From the NCBI GenBank assembly GCA_937973935.1, contig CALJJF010000045.1, positions 1 through 15,858 of the forward strand: 15,858 nucleotides of DNA, written 5' to 3'. Positions within the stretch are counted from its first letter, which is position 1. Every line of letters begins with the position of its first letter. Shown here piece by piece: positions 1 through 6,937 of this stretch. A model generated the notes under the pieces. That model was not told the DNA's origin, made no database searches, and saw only the letters and a list, made by a program, of their open reading frames with translations. The stretch is from MKRK01 sp001896915. Lineage in GTDB: Bacteria > Bacillota > Clostridia > Oscillospirales > Acutalibacteraceae. The position numbers were made by a program, and so were the translations under genes.

Positions 1-1937
1 GGGGCGCTGGAAGAACCATGATAACCGTGTTCCACAACAAGGGCAACGGCGATTTCCGGCTTGTCATAGGGAGCAAAAGCGATGAACACGCCGTTGTCTT
101 CCCCTTTCGGAACCTGTGCTGTTCCCGTTTTTCCGCCAACCTTAATGGGATAATTGCGGAATACGGCCGAGGCTGTTCCGTCGGAGGTAACCGAAAGCAT
201 GCCCTTTTTTACCGTGTCATATACGGCGGCGGAAATGCCCGTGGTGTTCAGAACCTTGGCGGTGGGGTCAACCACATTTTCATTCAGTCCGTAGCTTTTG
301 ACTTCCTTGAGCAAATGTGCCTGATATCTTGTTCCTCCGTTGGCAACCGTTGCAGTGTAGGACGCCAGCTGCAAGGGGGTGAATGCATTGTCAGACTGAC
401 CGATGGCGGCTTGGAGGGTATCACCGGGATGCCAGACAGAATTGATCGTTTTCCTGTATTCCGGTCCAGCCAGCAGACCTTTTGCTTCGGGAACCTCCAC
501 ACCGGTGGTGACGCCCAAACCATACAGCTTACAATAACGGTTCATGTTTTCAATGCCGGTTTTTCTTGCGGTGTCATAGAAAAAGAAATTACAGGATTTT
601 GACAAAGCCGTCACCACATTCAGGTTGTGGTGATAGCCGAGGCATTTAAAAATCGTCGGTTCATAATATCGATAGTATCTCGTGCAGTTGACCACCGAAT
701 CCTTGGTGATCACACCGGTTTGAAGCCCGATGGACGCCATGGCGGGTTTGAAGGTGGAGCCGGGGGGATAGGTGCCGTTAAAAGCACGGTCAAAGAGCGG
801 TCTTGTGGTGTCGGTGCTTAATTTGGCATAATCCTTTTTGTAGGTATTCATATCATAAGTAGGGTAATTGGCAGAGGCAAGGATTTCACCATTGTTGACA
901 TTGATGACCACAACCGAACCTGCCGTTGCAGGAATATTGTCGCTATTCAGGGTTTTGATCATTTTGTTCAATGAGTTTTGAGCGACCTGCTGCAGGTTTT
1001 TGTCAATGGTCAGCATGACTGTATTGCCCGCGACAGGTTCCTGCACGGTTTCGGAAACGATTTTTCCCGCACTGTTCAGCACGGTTTTTTTCTCTCCGTC
1101 TTTTCCCCGCAGATAGGATTCAAACGCCTTTTCCACGCCGCTTCGACCCAGATAATCGTTGTAGGAATAGCCCTTGTCCTTCAGGGTTTTGAAATCCTCG
1201 GCATAGATGGGACCTACCGTGCCTAAAATATGGGGCGCCACATCGGGGGCGGTATATTCCCGAATGGGTACAACATCCACCCGAACGCCGGAAATATCAG
1301 AGGATGCCTCCATTATTTTGGAACGGGTTGCTTGGGAGATGTCCTCTGCGAAGGTATAGGGAAAGGTGACCGAAAAGTCAAGGTCGTCCATGCTATAGCG
1401 GACACCCATCAGGATCCGTTTCATCTCTTCTGAATAATTCTCAAGCTTGTATTTTTCCACCATAGCGTCGTAGCAGTTTTGTACGGTGGCATAGGTGTTC
1501 AGATTCAGCTTCTTTTTTAACAAAGCGACTTCATTGGTTTTGTCCGGCAGAAAGGAATACGGCTTCACGCTGGTCATGGGAAGATTGTCCCGCCAGATTT
1601 CTTTTTCGGTTTTTAATAAGTTAACCAGTTTTCCGATGGTATCGTTTGCTCTGTCCATTTTCAGATAGGCTGCGTCGAATACGATATGATAGCCTTCCCG
1701 GTTCACCGCCAGGGGTCGACCGTAGCGGTCCAGGATTTCTCCTCTTGCCGCTTTGATGACTGTGGTCTTGGCAGACAGCACATCCGCATCCTTTTTATAT
1801 TCGGCGGAATGAATGAGCTGCATGGAAATAAGCCTTCCTGCAAAAATCAGAAAAATCAAAACAAAAAGTCCGGCCAAAACCAGAATCCTTGCCTTTGATT
1901 CACTTTTTTGATTTTGATAACTCCTGCTCAGTCTCAT
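1..1937 (-). CDS. mrdA: Penicillin-binding protein 2, elongasome transpeptidase (3'-truncated by window)
   Basis: Class B penicillin-binding protein that cross-links peptidoglycan during side-wall growth, anchored in the membrane with its catalytic domain outside. I translated the minus strand from the ATG at 1935-1937; 645 codons are open and the frame runs off the left edge, so the C-terminus is missing. An N-terminal membrane helix lies at about residues 18-35, followed by a typical dimerisation motif (RGEILDRYGRPLA, near residue 65). The three penicillin-binding motifs are present: STFK with the catalytic Ser at about residue 394, SDN at about 515 and KTGT at about 603. Since PBP2 proteins usually end within about 50-100 residues of KTG, little is lost. 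Its ATG overlaps the mreD stop (ATGA), so it is the last visible gene of the mreBCD operon. Assignment to PBP2 rather than another class B PBP rests on this context plus the motifs. Confidence 0.95.
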   Translation of the reverse strand, partial: MRLSRSYQNQKSESKARILVLAGLFVLIFLIFAGRLISMQLIHSAEYKKDADVLSAKTTVIKAARGEILDRYGRPLAVNREGYHIVFDAAYLKMDRANDTIGKLVNLLKTEKEIWRDNLPMTSVKPYSFLPDKTNEVALLKKKLNLNTYATVQNCYDAMVEKYKLENYSEEMKRILMGVRYSMDDLDFSVTFPYTFAEDISQATRSKIMEASSDISGVRVDVVPIREYTAPDVAPHILGTVGPIYAEDFKTLKDKGYSYNDYLGRSGVEKAFESYLRGKDGEKKTVLNSAGKIVSETVQEPVAGNTVMLTIDKNLQQVAQNSLNKMIKTLNSDNIPATAGSVVVINVNNGEILASANYPTYDMNTYKKDYAKLSTDTTRPLFDRAFNGTYPPGSTFKPAMASIGLQTGVITKDSVVNCTRYYRYYEPTIFKCLGYHHNLNVVTALSKSCNFFFYDTARKTGIENMNRYCKLYGLGVTTGVEVPEAKGLLAGPEYRKTINSVWHPGDTLQAAIGQSDNAFTPLQLASYTATVANGGTRYQAHLLKEVKSYGLNENVVDPTAKVLNTTGISAAVYDTVKKGMLSVTSDGTASAVFRNYPIKVGGKTGTAQVPKGEDNGVFIAFAPYDKPEIAVALVVEHGYHGSSSA

Positions 1938-2461
1938 GTTCTAATCCTTTTGTATTGTTTTTTTCGTTTTGACATTCCGTAATTCATCAAAAGATAAATG
2001 GGAATGGATAGCACCATTGTATAGGCAAGCATCGGCAGAAGGTCTGTCACGAGCATAGGAAAAGGATTTCCTCTCCCGATGAACACCACGGAAACCATCC
2101 AGTTGAACAGAAGGTTGAAGGTGATTGCACCAAAATTCAAAACAATGGCGGAAATCAGATTATTCTGCATCAAATGAGTGATCAAAAGCCCGCAGACAAG
2201 CCCTGTGATCAGGTATAAAATTGCATGGTAGCAAGCGCCGTATGCCGAATTGGTGTCGCACAGTATGCCTGCAAACAGCCCGAACATGCTGCCGGCCAGA
2301 TCGCCGTCAATCATGGCGGCACAAACAAAAACAGGGATCACCGGAAGAGGGCTGATGCCGAATATTTTAATCATCGGAAAAGAGTATTGAAGGATAAACG
2401 CAACAAAAAGAACAATGCCGAATGCTGTATAGTGAAGATATTTACGCTCGCCTTTTCCCAT
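1934..2461 (-). CDS. mreD: Rod shape-determining membrane protein MreD
   Basis: Integral membrane component of the elongasome that works with MreC and RodA/PBP2 in side-wall synthesis. The 175-residue product is very hydrophobic and has about five predicted membrane segments: near residues 9-27, 31-50, 55-75, 79-120 (possibly two) and 137-158. It ends in a basic tail rich in Lys and Arg. Size (MreD is usually 160-180 residues) and position between mreC and the PBP2 gene identify it, since MreD sequences are poorly conserved. Only 5 nt separate it from the mreC stop, and its own stop overlaps the PBP2 start, so translation is probably coupled through all three genes. Confidence 0.93.
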   Translation of the reverse strand: MGKGERKYLHYTAFGIVLFVAFILQYSFPMIKIFGISPLPVIPVFVCAAMIDGDLAGSMFGLFAGILCDTNSAYGACYHAILYLITGLVCGLLITHLMQNNLISAIVLNFGAITFNLLFNWMVSVVFIGRGNPFPMLVTDLLPMLAYTMVLSIPIYLLMNYGMSKRKKQYKRIRT

Positions 2462-2466
2462 CAGCG

Positions 2467-3345
2467 TTATTTCCCCGCTTTCTTGTCCGCAATGCTGCTT
2501 TGCCCGTTGAAGGAGGTGATCACCATCACATCCCGGATTTCGTCAAATTTAACCACAGGAACCACAACCGCATAAAAAGAGATGTTTTGTGTGTCCTGTT
2601 TGATTTCCTCGATGTTGCCGATCAATAACCCTTCCGGAAAAACGCCGCCGGCACCGGAGGATACGATATAATCGTTTTCTGCCGCAGAATTGCTGCGGGG
2701 CAGATAGGCAAGCTTGCATTTTCCTTTGGCGGCCAGCTCCGGCGTCCCTGTGATGTTGCCTGCGTCTCTGGTTCTTCTGTCAATGGCGCTGACATTCAGC
2801 TTTGGGTTCAGCACGGTTGTGACCACACTTTGTGTGGACTGTGCATCGGATATGTATCCAACCAGCCCCTCCGCCGTAATGACAGGGTCATACACCGCCA
2901 CACCGTCTACAATTCCTTTGTCAAGGGTGAAGGTGCCATAGGGATCCGTCGGATCTCTGGCGATTAAGGTGGAAGGGAGCATTTTAAAATCGGGATTTTT
3001 CTGTTTGATTTCAAAAAAACCCTTGTAGAATTCGTTTTGCTGTTTGATTTCCTGATAATCAAGCAAATCCGAGGTTAGCTTGTTGATTTGAGACTGAAGC
3101 TGTTTTTGTTCTGCCTCATAAGTTTCCGATTTTTTAAATTTCTTAAAAAAATCGTCAAAACCGTCGGAAACGCCCTTAGAAAACTTCTGTACGGGTTTTA
3201 CAATTGCACCGACAATATTGGTCTGGGGTGTTGACCAGTTCGTCAGCGTTCCATAAACAACGCTGATGATTGCCAAACACACCAGAATCATTAAAAGCAC
3301 TTTAAATCTCGTACTTTTAAAAAACATCCTCAAGGTTTCGTTCAT
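2467..3345 (-). CDS. mreC: Rod shape-determining protein MreC
   Basis: Bitopic membrane protein that scaffolds the elongasome outside the membrane and activates PBP2. The 292-residue product has a short basic cytosolic N-terminus, a membrane helix at about residues 15-33, a charged coiled-coil stretch at about 70-110 (rich in Lys, Glu and Gln) and the beta-rich periplasmic-type domain to the C-terminus, including the typical VDGVAVYDPVITAEGLVGYI region near residue 145. The start at 3343-3345 has GAAAGG directly against the ATG, which is tight. No alternative start lies upstream in frame; the next internal ATG at 3325-3327 would still keep the helix. The 48-nt gap to mreB holds a short tandem repeat (see repeat entry). 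Confidence 0.94.
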   Translation of the reverse strand: MNETLRMFFKSTRFKVLLMILVCLAIISVVYGTLTNWSTPQTNIVGAIVKPVQKFSKGVSDGFDDFFKKFKKSETYEAEQKQLQSQINKLTSDLLDYQEIKQQNEFYKGFFEIKQKNPDFKMLPSTLIARDPTDPYGTFTLDKGIVDGVAVYDPVITAEGLVGYISDAQSTQSVVTTVLNPKLNVSAIDRRTRDAGNITGTPELAAKGKCKLAYLPRSNSAAENDYIVSSGAGGVFPEGLLIGNIEEIKQDTQNISFYAVVVPVVKFDEIRDVMVITSFNGQSSIADKKAGK

Positions 3346-3365
3346 CCTTTCGGTAGGGATTGATG

Positions 3366-3387
3366 ACCGGAAAAACCACCGGAAAAA
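3366..3387. repeat. Two 10-bp direct repeats (ACCGGAAAAA), 12-bp period, in the mreB-mreC gap
   Basis: ACCGGAAAAA occurs at 3366-3375 and again at 3378-3387 (plus-strand reading); in the mRNA this reads as two UUUUUCCGGU blocks. The repeat lies in the 48-nt gap between the mreB stop and the mreC start. The CCGG cores are also self-complementary, so a small hairpin is possible. Function unknown; it could be chance or a remnant of slippage. Confidence 0.5.
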
Positions 3388-3393
3388 ATCACT

Positions 3394-4407
3394 TTAATAA
3401 TATTTGCTGCGATTGGTGTAGCTGGTAAAGGGCATGTTCATCTCAAGCCGCTTTGCCGTGCCTTCCACCACGCAGTCCAGAGGGTTTTCCGCCACCTTCA
3501 CGGTCAGCCCTGTTTCCTCGCTGATGAGGATTTCTATGCCCCGCAGCAGTGCACCGCCCCCGGTGAGCATGATGCCCCGGTCAATGATGTCGGCGGCCAG
3601 CTCCGGCGGTGTTTTTTCGAGAGTGGTGCGGATGGCGTCGATGATCTGAGACATGGGGTCCATCAATGCGTCACGGACCTCTTCTGCGGTAATGACAACA
3701 TTTTTGGGAAGCCCGTCCACCAGATTTCTGCCCTTGATTTCCATGGAGCCTTCATTTTCGTATTCATAAGCGGAGCCGATACCGATTTTGATCTGCTCTG
3801 CGGTTCGTTCTCCGATCAATAAATTGTGCTTTCTTCTGATATAGGAAATAATCGCCTCGTCCATATCATCCCCTGCTGTTCGTACGGACTGAGCCGTCAC
3901 GATATCCCCCAGAGAGATCACGGCAACCTCAGAGGTGCCGCCGCCGATATCCACCACCATGCTGCCGGTAGCGTCCCACACAGGCAAGCCTGCCCCTATG
4001 GCAGCCGCCATGGGCTCTTCGATGAGATCAACCTCACGGGCGCCCGCCTGGCGGGCCGCATCGTAGACCGCACGACTTTCCACCTCGGTCACCCCGGAGG
4101 GAATGCAGATCAGCACCCTTGTCCGGGAGGCAAAGGAGCCCCGCAGTGCAATTTTGATAAAACGCTTCAGCATGGCCGCAGTCACGTCAAAGTCAGCAAT
4201 TACGCCGTCCTTGAGCGGTCTGACGGCAACAATGGAGCCGGGCGTTCTGCCGATCATATCTCTTGCTTCGGAGCCAACCGCTCTGACTGCGTCATTTCTG
4301 ACATCCACCGCAACCACGGAAGGTTCCCGCATAATAATGCCTTTTCCCTTGATACAAACCAGGGTATTGGCGGTTCCCAAATCTATTCCAATGTCTCTTG
4401 AAAACAT
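3394..4407 (-). CDS. mreB: Actin-like cell shape protein MreB (MreB/Mbl family)
   Basis: Bacterial actin that polymerises under the membrane on ATP and guides the lateral wall-synthesis machinery. The 337-residue length is typical. The actin-fold signatures are visible: phosphate-1 loop IDLGTANTL at about residues 8-16, phosphate-2 loop VDIGGGTSEVAVI at about 155-167, the EEPMAAAIGAGLP helix near 130-142 and the adenosine loop TGGGALLRGIE near 283-293. The start is fixed by AAGGAG at 4415-4420 (minus strand), 7 nt from the ATG. It is the first gene of mreB-mreC-mreD-mrdA and has a well-placed promoter upstream. Firmicutes often carry several MreB paralogues (MreB, Mbl, MreBH); linkage to mreCD favours MreB proper, although the N-terminus (MFSRDIGIDLGTAN) also resembles Mbl. 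Confidence 0.96.
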   Translation of the reverse strand: MFSRDIGIDLGTANTLVCIKGKGIIMREPSVVAVDVRNDAVRAVGSEARDMIGRTPGSIVAVRPLKDGVIADFDVTAAMLKRFIKIALRGSFASRTRVLICIPSGVTEVESRAVYDAARQAGAREVDLIEEPMAAAIGAGLPVWDATGSMVVDIGGGTSEVAVISLGDIVTAQSVRTAGDDMDEAIISYIRRKHNLLIGERTAEQIKIGIGSAYEYENEGSMEIKGRNLVDGLPKNVVITAEEVRDALMDPMSQIIDAIRTTLEKTPPELAADIIDRGIMLTGGGALLRGIEILISEETGLTVKVAENPLDCVVEGTAKRLEMNMPFTSYTNRSKYY

Positions 4408-4447
4408 GAAGACACTCCTTCACACCATGAAAATTATAGTATATTTT

Positions 4448-4476
4448 ATTATAACCTTATTCCACTCCATAAACAA
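4448..4476 (-). promoter_or_regulatory. Sigma-A promoter of the mreBCD-mrdA operon
   Basis: On the minus strand, TTGTTT (4471-4476) and TATAAT (4448-4453) are separated by exactly 17 nt. The predicted start is near 4441, giving a leader of about 35 nt before mreB. A second TATAAT-like box lies slightly downstream at 4433-4438 but lacks a good -35. Confidence 0.75.
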
Positions 4477-4535
4477 CATTTTTTTGTAAATAAAATTGTT
4501 TTGATGAAAATATCGGCAGCAGAAATGGAAATACA

Positions 4536-4564
4536 TTGACTGTAAAAGTCTGTCGAATTATAAT
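4536..4564 (+). promoter_or_regulatory. Sigma-A promoter upstream of the ECF sigma factor gene
   Basis: TTGACT (4536-4541) and TATAAT (4559-4564) with a 17-nt spacer. The predicted start is about 4571, leaving a leader of about 70 nt that overlaps the putative ECF-type element at 4600-4623. It is divergent from the mreB promoter and would give basal expression of the sigma/anti-sigma pair. Confidence 0.75.
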
Positions 4565-4599
4565 TGAAGCAATTCATTGAATATTCACAATTTACCATA

Positions 4600-4626
4600 A
4601 ACATTTCAGCGTCTTATTTTGTCTTT
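4600..4626 (+). promoter_or_regulatory. Possible ECF-type promoter element (copy 1, before the sigma gene)
   Basis: AAC at 4600-4602, 18 nt, then GTC at 4621-4623, within AACATTT...TTTGTCTTTC. The same arrangement with the same spacing occurs before the lipoprotein gene (6858-6884), and 20 of 28 positions match by eye. ECF factors commonly use an AAC -35 core and a CGTC-like -10 core about 16-17 nt apart, so the pattern fits. Against this copy being active: the predicted transcription start would fall at or just inside the AGGAGG ribosome binding site (4628-4633). It may therefore be weak, leaderless, or coincidental. Confidence 0.4.
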
Positions 4627-4639
4627 CAGGAGGATGCAC

Positions 4640-5158
4640 ATGAACGTTGACAGGGAAACGGATCGGGATTTTATTGAGTTCTATCAAAAATACAACCGAG
4701 CTGTATTTTATACTGCCTTACGGATGCTAAAGGATTTTTCGTTGGCAGAGGATATCATGCAGGAGGTTTTCATCCGTCTTCAAAAATCCCTACGGGAAGA
4801 GGAAGTCATCACCTATCCCGGTGCATGGCTGATGACAGTTACCAAAAACCTTTGTATCAATCTCATTCATAAAAATGCAAAAGAGCAGGTAACCGAAAGC
4901 ATTGACACGGTCGTCGCTCCTTATCACGAAAATTTCACCAAAGTGGAGACGGCGGAATACATCAGAAACGTATTACATAAGCTGCCCGAAGAGGAACGGG
5001 AAATTTTTGAACTCCATGTTTTGGGCGGGCTGAAGCATGCGGAAATTGCTAAAATGATGGCGATACCGGCTTCCTCCGTCCGTTGGAAGTTTATGAATGC
5101 AAGAAAAAAACTGAAAAAAATACTGTCAGGCGAGCAGAAAGGAGGCACAGACAAATGA
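4640..5158 (+). CDS. ECF-type RNA polymerase sigma factor
   Basis: Alternative sigma factor of the extracytoplasmic-function group, with sigma-70 regions 2 and 4 only. Region 2 covers about residues 10-75 (core segment FYQKYNRAVFYTALRM, then AEDIMQEVFIRL, the usual -10-recognition/core-binding helix). Region 4 covers about residues 105-165 (KLPEEEREIFELHVLGG, then HAEIAKMMAIPASSVRWKF as the helix-turn-helix). Product 172 residues, normal for the family. I chose ATG 4640 because AGGAGG at 4628-4633 is 6 nt away; the ATG at 4634 and the TTG at 4619 are too close to or upstream of that site. Its TGA overlaps the ATG of the next gene (ATGA), the usual coupling of an ECF factor with its regulator. 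Target promoters are unknown, but a candidate motif is described. Confidence 0.95.
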   Translation: MNVDRETDRDFIEFYQKYNRAVFYTALRMLKDFSLAEDIMQEVFIRLQKSLREEEVITYPGAWLMTVTKNLCINLIHKNAKEQVTESIDTVVAPYHENFTKVETAEYIRNVLHKLPEEEREIFELHVLGGLKHAEIAKMMAIPASSVRWKFMNARKKLKKILSGEQKGGTDK

Positions 5159-6813
5159 AACGAAACGAATTTGAAAAGCTGTGCCGGAATTTCAGCCGGG
5201 AAAACACCCCAAAATTAATCAAAGAACAGCCACAAACGAACAAGCCTGTTTTGTTTTTCCGCCGCCCCGAGCTTTTGGCAAGCGCCTGTTTGATCTTCAT
5301 TGTGGTCTCCGTTGCTGTTTTTTTCGTAAACAACGGAATGATATCAACAAAAAAATCAATGAGCACCGCCCAAAATTCCCTCACTTCTGCCAACGAAGAC
5401 CCTGTAACAAGCCCCGGCACCTCCAAAAACCTTCAGGACAGCACGACGGTTACACAGGTAACCACCATAGGGAAGGGCCAGACTTCCACGAAGTTTGGGC
5501 ATGCTACACAAGCTGTTGTAACCACCGCCAAGGTCGACAAGCAGTTTCAGAAGTTTTTGGATGGGATAAAGGGCTTCGTGCTGGACATCAAAAACCCTTG
5601 GAACGGGGCAGTCCCGGGATCAAAAGTTTATACATCGGAATACTCCGCTGAAAAAACCGTTGAACAAAAATTCGGTGTATCCATCAACCAAACCGGATTG
5701 ATCACAAATTACAATCAGGCAGTTACCAGCTCCCTTGCTTCGAACGAGCCCATCGGTGATGTGTTGAAATGTCAGTCTCTTGACTTTTACAATTATTACA
5801 CCAAGAATTATTTTGCCCGGCTGAATGCTCCTATGTCGGTTTCCCGTGTTACCTTTCAGGAACCCTGGTACAACCAAGGCGCCAAAGCACTTTTCAACAT
5901 AGACGATAAGCAAGTGGCTTGGTTATCAGGGAAAAATGACCCCTATGTGATTGTTTACAATAAAACCATGCTGAACGCCGCCGGGCTGAAGGACCCTTGC
6001 GAGCTTGTTGCAGCCAAGCAGTGGACCTATGATAAACTGAAGGAATATTCCATAAAACTGAAGAGTGCAAGCCGGAGCGGACTGGAATCCCCTTCTCCCG
6101 AAGATTTCATGATATCACTGATTGACAGCAACGGCGGGAAGCTTTATCGGATTGATAACACCGGAAAGCTGTTCACCAATTATAACAACAGCGTATCAAA
6201 AAGCGGTATGCAGCTGTTCTACGACTGGGCAAAGGAAAAGACGGTCGTTTTTCCCACGGGCAACCGGGATCAGGCTTATTTGAATTTTGCCGCAAAGAAA
6301 ACAGCGATGCTTCATACGACAGGTTCCTACCGCAGCTACATGCCCGGTACCTTCAACGATGAAGTCGGTCTTGTGGTGTTTCCAAAAGGACCGAGCGTAG
6401 CGAATTATACCAATCATACAAAGATTCAGTATGTCGATTTTATCCCGAACACATACCAGAACGACGCAGCGAAGATCCTCTTTCTCCGTAACGAGCTTTA
6501 CCGCTACAACTATTCCTATTGGCAAGGAGATTTTTCGGAGGATGGCGGCAAGGGTCTCGTGAAAAATTCACTCTCTTATCAAATGTATTCCAATCTGGTT
6601 TTCGGAACAGGCGGCTATCCATCAGGGATGGATGCGGTCAGCCTATTGTTCCCTTCAGACAGGGATATGAGCTATTCCAAAATGGCAGAAATGATGGTTG
6701 GTTCTTCCCCTGTCCCGCCTTCCCAGGTGCTCAGCCAGAACGGGCCGAAGCTGGACAGTGTGATCCAAAACACCTGGCAGAAATATAAATTCACAGGCTT
6801 GGCAGGCAAGTAA
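5155..6813 (+). CDS. Membrane-anchored protein with solute-binding-protein-like ectodomain; putative anti-sigma receptor
   Basis: 552-residue bitopic protein; I infer it senses an extracellular ligand and controls the sigma factor encoded just upstream. Seen in sequence: cytosolic N-terminus of about 38 residues with Arg36-Arg37 before a membrane helix (about 40-58), a Ser/Thr/Gln-rich stalk (about 62-128) and a large domain (about 130-552). That domain has family 1 extracellular solute-binding features: VIVYNKTMLNAAGLKDP, QWTYDKLKEYSIKLK and KKTAMLHTTGSY. The start at 5155 overlaps the sigma stop and follows AGGAGG; a longer in-frame extension back to 5083 would only re-read the sigma gene. 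The N-terminal part has no HxxxCxxC zinc anti-sigma motif (only Cys10), so the anti-sigma role rests on topology and coupling, in the manner of RsgI- or FecR-type regulators. A membrane-tethered orphan binding protein is the alternative. Confidence 0.8.
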   Translation: MKRNEFEKLCRNFSRENTPKLIKEQPQTNKPVLFFRRPELLASACLIFIVVSVAVFFVNNGMISTKKSMSTAQNSLTSANEDPVTSPGTSKNLQDSTTVTQVTTIGKGQTSTKFGHATQAVVTTAKVDKQFQKFLDGIKGFVLDIKNPWNGAVPGSKVYTSEYSAEKTVEQKFGVSINQTGLITNYNQAVTSSLASNEPIGDVLKCQSLDFYNYYTKNYFARLNAPMSVSRVTFQEPWYNQGAKALFNIDDKQVAWLSGKNDPYVIVYNKTMLNAAGLKDPCELVAAKQWTYDKLKEYSIKLKSASRSGLESPSPEDFMISLIDSNGGKLYRIDNTGKLFTNYNNSVSKSGMQLFYDWAKEKTVVFPTGNRDQAYLNFAAKKTAMLHTTGSYRSYMPGTFNDEVGLVVFPKGPSVANYTNHTKIQYVDFIPNTYQNDAAKILFLRNELYRYNYSYWQGDFSEDGGKGLVKNSLSYQMYSNLVFGTGGYPSGMDAVSLLFPSDRDMSYSKMAEMMVGSSPVPPSQVLSQNGPKLDSVIQNTWQKYKFTGLAGK

Positions 6814-6854
6814 ATAAAAAGAAATTATCCGATTCGGATAATTTCTTTTTATTT
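6812..6854 (+). terminator. Intrinsic terminator, 21-bp perfect inverted repeat
   Basis: Perfect 21-nt arms around a single central base (nominal loop about 3 nt): an A-rich 5' flank, stem core GAAATTATCCG/CGGATAATTTC and a T-rich 3' flank. It begins inside the stop codon of the receptor gene, ends the sigma-receptor transcript, and separates it from the lipoprotein gene. The symmetric A and T flanks would let it work on either strand. Confidence 0.9.
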
Positions 6855-6857
6855 CCC

Positions 6858-6884
6858 AACATTTTAATGGTTTTATTTGTCTCT
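6858..6884 (+). promoter_or_regulatory. Possible ECF-type promoter (copy 2, before the lipoprotein gene)
   Basis: AAC at 6858-6860 and GTC at 6879-6881 with an 18-nt spacer, in the context AACATTT...TTTGTCTCTC, matching the element before the sigma gene. It sits directly after the terminator, about 55 nt before the ATG, leaving room for a normal leader and AGGAGG (6924-6929). I see no convincing sigma-A promoter in this gap, which strengthens the case for ECF control of the lipoprotein gene. Confidence 0.5.
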
Positions 6885-6937
6885 CTGACAGAACAGGTTC
6901 TATTCCCTTCTCAAATTTCTGTTAGGAGGCAACGAAA

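Noticed and set aside
18..1898. Several plus-strand open frames of 60-194 residues
   Set aside because: They lie opposite the PBP2 gene, have no good ribosome binding sites and give no recognisable proteins. The minus strand carries all three penicillin-binding motifs in one uninterrupted frame.
3434..4401. Plus-strand open frames opposite mreB
   Set aside because: Shadows of the highly conserved mreB coding frame; low-complexity translations without initiation signals.
5083..5154. N-terminal extension of the receptor protein from TTG 5083
   Set aside because: This stretch re-reads the C-terminal coding region of the sigma factor in another frame; AGGAGG and ATG at 5155 give a normal start.
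5275..5292. Possible lipobox (ASAC, Cys45) in the receptor protein
   Set aside because: The hydrophobic segment continues after the Cys instead of preceding it, so this is a membrane helix and not a lipoprotein signal.
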